This document shows, piece by piece, positions 1 to 7,782 of a stretch of DNA of 7,782 nucleotides (positions within the stretch are counted from its first letter, which is position 1; each line of letters starts with the position of its first letter). The notes beneath the pieces were generated by a model. That model saw only the letters and a program-made list of their open reading frames with translations, ran no database searches and was not told the origin of the DNA. The DNA comes from Pseudomonadota bacterium. Lineage in GTDB: Bacteria; Pseudomonadota; Alphaproteobacteria; Sphingomonadales; Sphingomonadaceae. Where the stretch lies: positions 1 through 7,782 of the forward strand of contig JAEWJQ010000079.1 of assembly GCA_023386515.1 (NCBI GenBank), given 5' to 3'. Position numbers and translations under genes: made by a program.

Positions 1-2380
<2,380 letters not shown>

Positions 2381-2407
2381 CTGGATGCCCTGTTTCCTTT
2401 GGGTGTC

Positions 2408-2435
2408 AGATGGTGTTGTATTTGAGCAACACAAG
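2408..2435 (-). promoter_or_regulatory. Sigma-32 (RpoH) heat-shock promoter of clpB
   Basis: On the minus strand there is a -35 element CTTGTGT (2435-2429), a 13-bp spacer, then a -10 element CACCATCT (2415-2408). The E. coli sigma-32 consensus is CTTGAAA, 13-14 bp, CCCCATnT, so the CTTG core and six of the seven fixed -10 bases match at correct spacing. Transcription would start near 2401, giving a leader of about 20 nt before the clpB ATG. clpB is a classical sigma-32 target, which supports the call. The exact start site is inferred. Confidence 0.72.
2413..2432. repeat. Perfect 6-bp inverted repeat inside the clpB promoter
   Basis: GTGTTG (2413-2418) and CAACAC (2427-2432) are exact reverse complements separated by 8 bp. 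The dyad spans the spacer, most of the -35 element and the upstream edge of the -10 element of the predicted clpB heat-shock promoter. A protein bound here would block that promoter. It does not match the HrcA/CIRCE operator (TTAGCACTC-N9-GAGTGCTAA). It could be a binding site for an unknown regulator or a chance dyad. Confidence 0.4.
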
Positions 2436-2455
2436 GGGGTGGCGGCCGCGCCGTG

Positions 2456-2483
2456 AAGATCGTGGCCGTCTGTCGTTCGTCAA
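2456..2483 (-). promoter_or_regulatory. Possible weak housekeeping promoter for clpB
   Basis: On the minus strand TTGACG (2483-2478), preceded by C to give the CTTGAC form favoured by alphaproteobacterial housekeeping sigma factors, lies 16 bp from GATCTT (2461-2456). The -35 is good and the -10 is poor (three of six bases of TATAAT). It could supply basal clpB transcription upstream of the heat-shock promoter, but the weak -10 makes this tentative. Confidence 0.22.
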
Positions 2484-2493
2484 GCAACTGTGT

Positions 2494-2539
2494 ACGGTCG
2501 ACAAGCCCCAATGCTATTGCGCGACCGTTTTCGACCGTT
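2494..2539. repeat. Cluster of three CGACCGT motifs upstream of the M16 protease gene
   Basis: CGACCGTT occurs at 2522-2529 and again at 2532-2539, exactly 10 bp apart, which is about one helical turn. An inverted copy, ACGGTCG, lies at 2494-2500. The two direct copies fill the spacer of the predicted rightward promoter. This arrangement would suit a regulator binding one face of the DNA. The heptamer also appears inside coding sequence in this GC-rich window (for example near 255-261), so chance is a real alternative. Confidence 0.35.
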
Positions 2540-2544
2540 ATGCT
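2517..2544 (+). promoter_or_regulatory. Predicted housekeeping-type promoter for the M16 protease operon
   Basis: TTGCGC (2517-2522) and TATGCT (2539-2544) are separated by 16 bp. The -10 keeps the key TAT...T bases and the -35 keeps TTG. A start near 2551 would leave a leader of about 24 nt carrying the GGGGAG ribosome binding site. It is the best rightward candidate in the 194-bp divergent region, but only a moderate match. Confidence 0.4.
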
Positions 2545-2561
2545 CCCCTCAAACACCGGAT

Positions 2562-2567
2562 GGGGAG
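2562..2567 (+). promoter_or_regulatory. Ribosome binding site fixing the M16 protease start
   Basis: GGGGAG ends 7 nt before the ATG at 2575. The open frame extends upstream to ATGs at 2410 and 2560, but the 2560 ATG overlaps this site, and the peptide upstream of 2575 would place a charged stretch before the signal sequence. This selects 2575 as the start. Confidence 0.75.
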
Positions 2568-2574
2568 ACTCCGA

Positions 2575-5406
2575 ATGAAGACGCTTTGGCTCGCTGGCGC
2601 GGCATTGACTGCGCTTGCCACACCGCTGTCCGCCCAGACCGCTAAGCCGGTCCCTGCCGCGGAACTGGTCCGTCAGGTCAACATCCCCTATCAGCAGTTC
2701 ACGCTCGCCAATGGGTTGCGCGTCATCGTCCATACCGATCGCAAGGCGCCGGTCGTGGCGGTCAGCGTCTGGTACGATGTCGGCGCCAAGCACGAGCCGA
2801 AGGGTTCGACGGGATTCGCGCATCTGTTCGAGCATCTGATGTTCAACGGATCGGAAAACGCGCCCGGCGACTTCTTCGAGCCGCTGAAACAGGTCGGCGC
2901 GACCGACTTCAACGGCACCACCAATCTCGATCGCACCAATTATTTCGAGACGGTGCCGACCGCGGGACTCGACCGCGCACTGTATCTCGAATCGGATCGC
3001 ATGGGTTATCTGCTCGGGGCGATCAATCAGGCCAAGCTCGACGAACAACGTGGCGTCGTCCAGAACGAGAAGCGGCAGAACGACAACCAGCCCTATGGTC
3101 TGGTGCAGTACAAGGTCACCGAAGGCCTGTTCCCCGCGACCCATCCATATGGTCATACCACGATCGGCTCGATGGCCGATCTCGACGCGGCGAGCGTCGA
3201 TACGGTCAAGAACTGGTTCCGCGACCATTACGGCCCCAACAATGCGGTGCTGGTGCTCGCCGGCGACATCGACGTCGCCACGGCGAAGCCGCTGGTCGAG
3301 AAGTATTTCGGGGCGATCAAGGCAGGGCCGAAAAGTGTTCGGCCGAACGCGCCCGTTCCCACGCTCGCCGCGCCCAAGGCGGAAACGATCAAGGATCGGG
3401 TCGCGGCCGTGATGGTCAGCCGTTTCTGGACGATCCCCGGCGGCAACGATCCCGACTCCGCCGCCTTGGAAGTCGCCGGTTCGGTACTGGGTGGTCTGGC
3501 GTCGAGCCGCCTCGACAATATCCTCGTCAAGCAGGAGAAACTGGCCGTCAACGTGTCGGCCGGCGCGAGCCCGGGCGCGCAGGTCGGCACCTTCTCGATC
3601 CGCGCGATCGTGCGGCCGGGCGTCCACCCTTCGCTGGTCGGACAGCGGATCGATGCGATCCTCGCCGATTTCCTGAAGAACGGCCCGACTGCGGACGAGG
3701 TCAATCGCGTCGTCACCACCCGCGCGGCCGGGACGATCGAGGGGCTCGAATCGGTCGGCGGCTTCGGCGGCAAGGCGGTCGCGCTGGCGCAGGGCGCGCT
3801 GTTCTACGACGATCCGGGCTATTACAAGAAGCGGCTGGCGGCGCTGGCCGCGCAAACCCCCGCCAGCGTCAAGGCGGCGGCGGACAAGTGGCTGACCCGC
3901 CCGGTCTATGCGCTGACCGTCGAGCAGGGACCGCGCGACGCCTATGAAGAGGCGCGGGTGCCGGCACAGACGCCGGTCGTCGCTGCGCCCGATACGCCGG
4001 TGAAGGGTACGCGCGGGCCGCTGCCGGCGGTCGGTCAGGTCGCGGCGCTCAGCTTCCCGACGGTGCAGCGCGCGCGCCTGAAGAACGGGATCGAACTGGT
4101 CTATGCGCAGCGCAATGCGGTGCCGGTGACCCAGATGGCGCTGTCGTTCGACGCGGGTACTGCCGCTGACGTGCCGAACAAGCTCGGTACGCAGGGTGTG
4201 ACGCTAGCGATGATGGACGAGGGCATCGACGGGCTGAACTCGATCCAGCTCGCCGAGGCCAAGGAGCGGCTCGGCGCCAATATCGGCGCCGGCAGCAGCA
4301 CCGATCGCACCATTCTGGAACTGGAGGTGCCCAGTGCCAATCTCGTCCCCGCGCTCGACCTGTTCAGCAAGATCGCGCGCGCACCGACCTTCCCCGACGC
4401 CGAACTGGCTCGCGTCAAGCAGCAGACGCTCACTGGCATCGCGCAGGAATTGACCAGCCCCAACGGCTTGGTCGGCCGCGTCCTGCCGCCGCTCGTCTAC
4501 GGTCCGGCCTTCCCCTATGCCAAGGCGCAGGGGGCGGGGGATCCGCGCGCCGTTGCCAGCCTGACCCGCGCCGACCTCATCGCCTTCCAGCAGGCGTGGC
4601 TGCGGCCCGACAAGGCGAAGGTGTTCGTCGTCAGCGACCGGCCGCTCGCCGAGGTCAAGGCCGCGCTCGACGCGCGGTTCGGCGATTGGCAGCCGACCGG
4701 GGCGGCGGGCGTCAAGGACTTCTCCGCGCCGCCGCAGCCGTCCGCGCCGAAGATCGTGCTGGTCGACCGGCCGGACAGCCCGCAGTCGGTGATCGTCGGG
4801 GCGATCCCGACCACGCTGAAGCGGACGCAGGATACCTTGCCGCTGACCACCGCCAACGACGCGCTGGGCGGCAGCTTCCTCAGCCGGCTCAACATGGACC
4901 TGCGCGAGACGCGCCACTGGTCCTATGGCGCCAACGGCCGCTTCCAGACCGCGGTCGAGGCCACGCCCTATGTGATCAGCGCCCCGGTCCAAGCCAACCA
5001 GACCGGCCCGTCGCTCGCTTCGGCGCGGGAGGACGTGATCGGCTTCCTCGGCAAGCAGCCGATGACGCAGGAGGAGTTCGATCGCGCGATCAAGGGCGGG
5101 ATCAATGCGCTGCCCGGCAGCTACGAAACGTCGGACGCGGTGCTCGCGGCGATGCAGGGCAACGACACCTACAAGCGCCCCGACGATTACCAGATGACGC
5201 TGGCGACCCGGTTGCGCGGCTTCACGCTTCCGCAGCTCAACGGCGCCATCCAGGGCGCGCTCGATCCCAAGCGGACGATCTGGATCGTCGTCGGCGATGC
5301 CGCCAAGGTGAAGCCGCAGCTTGACACCCTGGGGCTGCCGGTCGAGGTCGTACCGGCGAGCGCGGTCGCCGGCACCCCTGCCGGCGCAGCGCCGGTCGCA
5401 AAGTAA
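2575..5406 (+). CDS. Exported two-half M16 family zinc metalloprotease (pitrilysin/insulinase type)
   Basis: This is a 943-residue M16 peptidase, expected to cut peptides or small unfolded proteins in the periplasm. A signal peptide is visible at 1-20 (MKTLWLAGAALTALATPLSA, then QT), with an LSA cleavage site. The N-terminal half has the inverted zinc motif HLFEH (H83, E86, H87) and the third ligand E165 in VVQNEKRQ, 77 residues further on, so the metal site is complete. The second half (from about 500, RLKNGIELVY) repeats the fold without HxxEH, having LAMMDEG at the equivalent place. Its last part keeps R777 and Y784 in LRETRHWSYG, seven residues apart like the substrate-binding Arg/Tyr pair of insulin-degrading enzyme (R824/Y831). 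The two halves are joined by a Pro/Ala/Val-rich linker at about 455-490. The C terminus is a short low-complexity Ala/Pro/Val tail. The gene diverges from clpB and precedes a small gene by 24 nt. The natural substrate is unknown. The family call is firm. Confidence 0.95.
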   Translation: MKTLWLAGAALTALATPLSAQTAKPVPAAELVRQVNIPYQQFTLANGLRVIVHTDRKAPVVAVSVWYDVGAKHEPKGSTGFAHLFEHLMFNGSENAPGDFFEPLKQVGATDFNGTTNLDRTNYFETVPTAGLDRALYLESDRMGYLLGAINQAKLDEQRGVVQNEKRQNDNQPYGLVQYKVTEGLFPATHPYGHTTIGSMADLDAASVDTVKNWFRDHYGPNNAVLVLAGDIDVATAKPLVEKYFGAIKAGPKSVRPNAPVPTLAAPKAETIKDRVAAVMVSRFWTIPGGNDPDSAALEVAGSVLGGLASSRLDNILVKQEKLAVNVSAGASPGAQVGTFSIRAIVRPGVHPSLVGQRIDAILADFLKNGPTADEVNRVVTTRAAGTIEGLESVGGFGGKAVALAQGALFYDDPGYYKKRLAALAAQTPASVKAAADKWLTRPVYALTVEQGPRDAYEEARVPAQTPVVAAPDTPVKGTRGPLPAVGQVAALSFPTVQRARLKNGIELVYAQRNAVPVTQMALSFDAGTAADVPNKLGTQGVTLAMMDEGIDGLNSIQLAEAKERLGANIGAGSSTDRTILELEVPSANLVPALDLFSKIARAPTFPDAELARVKQQTLTGIAQELTSPNGLVGRVLPPLVYGPAFPYAKAQGAGDPRAVASLTRADLIAFQQAWLRPDKAKVFVVSDRPLAEVKAALDARFGDWQPTGAAGVKDFSAPPQPSAPKIVLVDRPDSPQSVIVGAIPTTLKRTQDTLPLTTANDALGGSFLSRLNMDLRETRHWSYGANGRFQTAVEATPYVISAPVQANQTGPSLASAREDVIGFLGKQPMTQEEFDRAIKGGINALPGSYETSDAVLAAMQGNDTYKRPDDYQMTLATRLRGFTLPQLNGAIQGALDPKRTIWIVVGDAAKVKPQLDTLGLPVEVVPASAVAGTPAGAAPVAK

Positions 5407-5419
5407 CCCTTTGTTTCTC

Positions 5420-5425
5420 GGAGAG
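5420..5425 (+). promoter_or_regulatory. Ribosome binding site of the small 99-residue gene
   Basis: GGAGAG lies 5 nt before the ATG at 5431. The start triplets GTG at 5425 and ATG at 5428 are in the same frame but overlap or crowd this site, so 5431 is preferred. The alternatives would add only one or two Met residues. Confidence 0.6.
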
Positions 5426-5430
5426 TGATG

Positions 5431-5730
5431 ATGGCCGAAATCGACGGCACCTGGGACTGCACGGTCAAGTCGCCGCTGGGCGACCAGAACATGACGCTGA
5501 CCATCGCCACCGACGGAGGCAGCTTCACCGGCACCGCGTCGGGCGCGATGGGGTCGAGCGACATCAGCGGCGATGCCGCCGGCAATACGATCACCTGGAA
5601 GCAGCAGATGACCTCGCCGATGCCGATGACGCTCGACATCGAGGCGACCGCGGACGGCGACACGCTGACCGGATCGGTCGGCGCCGGCGCCTTCGGCAGC
5701 TTCCCGCTGTCGGGGACCCGCACCGCGTGA
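5431..5730 (+). CDS. Small beta-rich hypothetical protein with internal duplication
   Basis: This encodes 99 residues starting MAEIDGTWDCTVKSPLGDQ. I do not recognise a named family. The sequence is rich in Thr, Gly, Ser and Asp with alternating hydrophobic residues, suggesting an all-beta, lipocalin-like or small barrel fold. Two similar halves are visible: MTLTIATDGGSFTGTASGAM (about 22-41), followed by GSSDISG, and MTLDIEATADGDTLTGSVGA (about 65-84), followed by GAFGSFPLSG. Each ends in a short SG or SGT strand. No signal peptide or membrane segment is present, so it should be cytosolic, unlike the products of both neighbouring genes. It has one Cys (C10) and one Trp in each half. The gene follows the M16 protease by 24 nt and ends just before a strong terminator, so it is probably the second gene of that operon. 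Its function is unknown; a ligand-binding or accessory role is only a guess. Confidence 0.85.
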   Translation: MAEIDGTWDCTVKSPLGDQNMTLTIATDGGSFTGTASGAMGSSDISGDAAGNTITWKQQMTSPMPMTLDIEATADGDTLTGSVGAGAFGSFPLSGTRTA

Positions 5731-5753
5731 GGATCGCTCCACGCTGAATACCG

Positions 5754-5798
5754 GGCCCGTCCCGCTCCACCGCTGGTGGCAGCGGGGCGGGCCTTTTT
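5754..5798 (+). terminator. Rho-independent terminator after the small gene
   Basis: The arms at 5754-5766 and 5781-5793 pair over 13 bp with one G-U pair. The loop itself folds (CCACC at 5767-5771 with GGTGG at 5775-5779, loop GCT), leaving a single bulged C at 5780. A run of five T follows at 5794-5798. This is a very stable GC-rich hairpin with a U tract in the + direction, 23 nt after the stop codon of the small gene. It should separate the protease unit from the downstream ester hydrolase. Confidence 0.92.
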
Positions 5799-5836
5799 CG
5801 TTGCACCGCCCGCCATGTTGACGGGCTCGTCGTCTT

Positions 5837-5843
5837 GAGGAGG
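5837..5843 (+). promoter_or_regulatory. Strong ribosome binding site fixing the ester hydrolase start
   Basis: GAGGAGG ends 6 nt before the ATG at 5850. In-frame TTG at 5835 and ATG at 5844 overlap or abut this site and cannot use it, so 5850 is chosen. I find no clear promoter in the 51 bp between the terminator and this start. Confidence 0.8.
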
Positions 5844-5849
5844 ATGTCG

Positions 5850-7772
5850 ATGAACCGCCCGCTGCTGCTCGCCAGCGCTTTCGCCCTGTTGGCCACCGCC
5901 GGCGCCGCCCCGGCGCAGCAGCGGGTGAAGCCGGTGACCTGGACCGAACGGCCCGCCACCCCGCCGGTGGTGCCCGATGCGTACGGCTATACCCGCCGCG
6001 TCGTCGACATCCCGATGCGCGACGGGATCAAGCTGCACACGGTGATCGCCATTCCCAAGGGCGGCCGCGATCTCGGCATCCTGATGACGCGCACGCCCTA
6101 TGATGCGGAAAGCGCGCTCGGCGCCAACCCCAGCGGCTATGCCGCGCCGACCGACGACGGCACCACCGGCGCCGATCCGATCACCGCCGGCGGCTATATC
6201 CGCGTTTTCCAGGACGTCCGCGGGATGCACAAGTCGCAGGGCGGCTATGTCATGAATCCGGCCCCGGTCGGCACGCCATCCAATCCCAGCAAGGTCGACG
6301 ATTCGACCGACACGTACGACACGATCGACTGGCTGGTGAAGAACGTGAAGGAATCGAACGGGCGGGTCGGCATCACCGGCATCAGCTACGACGGCTTCCT
6401 GTCGCTGATGCCGCTGATCAACCCGCATCCGGCGCTTAAGGTGGCGGTGCCGATGAACCCGATGGTCGATGGCTGGCGGGGCGACGACTGGTTCCACAAC
6501 GGTGCTTTCCGCCAGACGATGATGCCCTATATCCTCAGCCAGCAGGCGACCGCGGCGGCGGACACGCCGTTCCGCACCGGCTATTCGGACGATTACGAAT
6601 ATTATCTGAAGGGTGGATCGGCTGGCGCGATCGCCGCCGCGACCGGCGTCGACAAGATGGGCTTCTTCCAGAAGATCCTCGAACACCCGGCCTACGACAG
6701 CTATTGGCAGAGCCAGGCGATGGACAAGGTGCTCGCCGACCAGCCGCTCAAGGTGCCGGTCATGCTGGTCGACGGCCTGTGGGATCAGGAGGACATCTAC
6801 GGCGCGCCCGCGGTCTATCGCGCGCTCAAGCCCAGGGATACGCGTGGCGACATGGTCTTCCTGTCGGCCGGCCCCTGGTTCCATGGCCAGGAGGCGGGCA
6901 ACGGTGACGCACTGGGCGCGATCAAATGGGACAGCGACACCGCCAAATGGTGGCGCCGCAACGTGCTGGCGCCGTTCCTCGCGCATTATCTGAAGAGCGA
7001 CCAGCCGGCGATGGACGTCGCGCCGGTGACCATCTTTCGCACCGGCACCAACGAATGGCAGCGGCTGCAATCCTGGCCGACGGTCGCCGCCGCATCGGCC
7101 TCGCGGCTGTACCTGAAGCCGGGCGGCGCCTTGGGCTTCACGCCGGCCGAGGGGAACGCACAGACGGTCGACTATGTCTCCGACCCGGCGGCTCCGGTCA
7201 GCTTCCGCGTCCGGCCCAACAAGCCGACCTATGCCCCCGGTTCGACCTGGCGGCAGTGGCTGGTCGACGATCAGCGGGCGGTCTCGGGCCGGCCGGACGT
7301 GATCACCTTCGAAACCGAGCCGCTGACGCAGGCGGTCACCGTCGCCGGCGTGCCGGAGGTGCATCTGAACGCCTCGACCAGCGGCACCGACAGCGACTGG
7401 GTGGTCAAGCTGATCGACGTCTATCCGGAAGGGCTGAAAGCCGACACGACCATGGGCGGCTATCAGCTGGCGGTATCCATGGACATCTTCCGCGGCCGCT
7501 ATCGCGAGAGCCTGTCCCAGGCCAAGGCGCTGACCCCCAACGTCCCGCTCGGCTATCAATTCGCGCTGCCGATGGTGAACCACGTGTTCCAGCCGGGGCA
7601 CCGGATCATGGTGCAGGTCCAGTCGAGCTGGTTCCCACTCTACGATCGCAATCCGCAGACCTTCGTCCCCAACATCTTCCGCGCCCAGCCCGCCGATTAC
7701 ATCAAGGCGACGCAGAAGGTGACGGTGGCGGGACCGGACGAAAGCTTCATCGCGCTGCCGGTGGTGAAGTAA
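5850..7772 (+). CDS. Exported alpha-amino acid ester hydrolase (CocE/NonD, S15-like family)
   Basis: This 640-residue serine hydrolase is predicted to cleave or transfer alpha-amino acyl groups on esters and amides; family members also act on beta-lactams such as ampicillin and cephalexin. A signal peptide is visible at 1-22 (cleavage APA, then QQ). The alpha/beta-hydrolase core holds the nucleophile S179 in GISYDG with Y180 next to it as a likely oxyanion-hole residue, the acid D312 in GLWDQED and the base H345 in GPWFHGQ. The carboxylate cluster that recognises the substrate alpha-amino group is also present: D213 in WRGDDWFHNG, then E314 and D315. As I recall the Xanthomonas citri enzyme (S174, D307, H340; D208, E309, D310), all six residues match at a constant offset of 5, and the total length is similar (about 637). 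A helical cap region lies at about 215-300 and a beta jelly-roll from about 400 to the end. Plain cocaine esterases and S15 dipeptidyl peptidases lack this acidic cluster, so they are less likely. The gene follows a terminator, so it probably has its own promoter, which I could not locate. Confidence 0.92.
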   Translation: MNRPLLLASAFALLATAGAAPAQQRVKPVTWTERPATPPVVPDAYGYTRRVVDIPMRDGIKLHTVIAIPKGGRDLGILMTRTPYDAESALGANPSGYAAPTDDGTTGADPITAGGYIRVFQDVRGMHKSQGGYVMNPAPVGTPSNPSKVDDSTDTYDTIDWLVKNVKESNGRVGITGISYDGFLSLMPLINPHPALKVAVPMNPMVDGWRGDDWFHNGAFRQTMMPYILSQQATAAADTPFRTGYSDDYEYYLKGGSAGAIAAATGVDKMGFFQKILEHPAYDSYWQSQAMDKVLADQPLKVPVMLVDGLWDQEDIYGAPAVYRALKPRDTRGDMVFLSAGPWFHGQEAGNGDALGAIKWDSDTAKWWRRNVLAPFLAHYLKSDQPAMDVAPVTIFRTGTNEWQRLQSWPTVAAASASRLYLKPGGALGFTPAEGNAQTVDYVSDPAAPVSFRVRPNKPTYAPGSTWRQWLVDDQRAVSGRPDVITFETEPLTQAVTVAGVPEVHLNASTSGTDSDWVVKLIDVYPEGLKADTTMGGYQLAVSMDIFRGRYRESLSQAKALTPNVPLGYQFALPMVNHVFQPGHRIMVQVQSSWFPLYDRNPQTFVPNIFRAQPADYIKATQKVTVAGPDESFIALPVVK

Positions 7773-7782
7773 CGGTGGACGG

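Noticed and set aside
2381..2401. ROSE or other RNA thermometer in the clpB leader
   Set aside because: The predicted leader is only about 20 nt and cannot form the multi-hairpin structure such elements need.
2413..2432. HrcA/CIRCE operator at the clpB promoter
   Set aside because: The dyad arms GTGTTG/CAACAC do not match TTAGCACTC/GAGTGCTAA.
2410..2574. Upstream extension of the M16 protease reading frame by 55 residues
   Set aside because: The extension reads through the promoter region, lacks its own ribosome binding site, and would bury the signal peptide. GGGGAG at 2562-2567 points to the ATG at 2575.
4204..5742. 512-codon minus-strand open frame
   Set aside because: It is a shadow of the second half of the M16 protease and the small gene; no motif and no ribosome binding site support it.
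5187..7601. 804-codon open frame on the minus strand across the ester hydrolase and small gene
   Set aside because: It covers two supported genes and a terminator in antisense. The composition is shadow-like (His/Arg/Gly/Val), with no recognisable domain.

Overview
The window reads as GC-rich chromosomal DNA from an alphaproteobacterium, most likely a sphingomonad. The evidence is strong GC bias at third codon positions, AGGAGG-type ribosome binding sites, and a set of exported hydrolases of the kind common in Sphingomonas and its relatives. This assignment is inferred from style and gene content, not from a marker gene. I see no mobile element, CRISPR array, tRNA or rRNA.

Layout: (1) Positions 1-2380, minus strand, carry clpB, the heat-shock disaggregase. 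It starts inside the window and runs off the left edge; roughly the last 65-70 residues are missing. (2) Positions 2381-2574 form a 194-bp divergent regulatory region. It holds a good heat-shock (sigma-32) promoter match for clpB with a perfect 6-bp dyad in it, a plausible housekeeping promoter facing right, and a cluster of CGACCGT repeats. (3) Positions 2575-5406, plus strand, encode a two-halved exported M16 zinc protease of 943 residues with a complete zinc site. (4) Positions 5431-5730 encode a small 99-residue protein made of two similar halves. It lies 24 nt after the protease, so the two are probably co-transcribed. (5) Positions 5754-5798 are a strong intrinsic terminator that closes this two-gene unit. 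(6) Positions 5850-7772 encode an exported serine hydrolase of 640 residues. It carries both the catalytic triad and the carboxylate cluster typical of alpha-amino acid ester hydrolases (the beta-lactam acylase-like branch of the CocE/NonD family).

How the genes fit together: clpB is a cytosolic stress gene transcribed away from the others and is probably unrelated to them in function. The protease and the ester hydrolase both carry signal peptides, so both should act in the periplasm or beyond it, one on peptides and the other on alpha-amino acyl esters or amides. A shared role in scavenging or processing small peptides is possible, but it rests only on proximity. I found no convincing evidence of a wholly new system. 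The items most worth a second look are the clpB promoter with its embedded dyad, the duplicated small protein, and the ester hydrolase active site.
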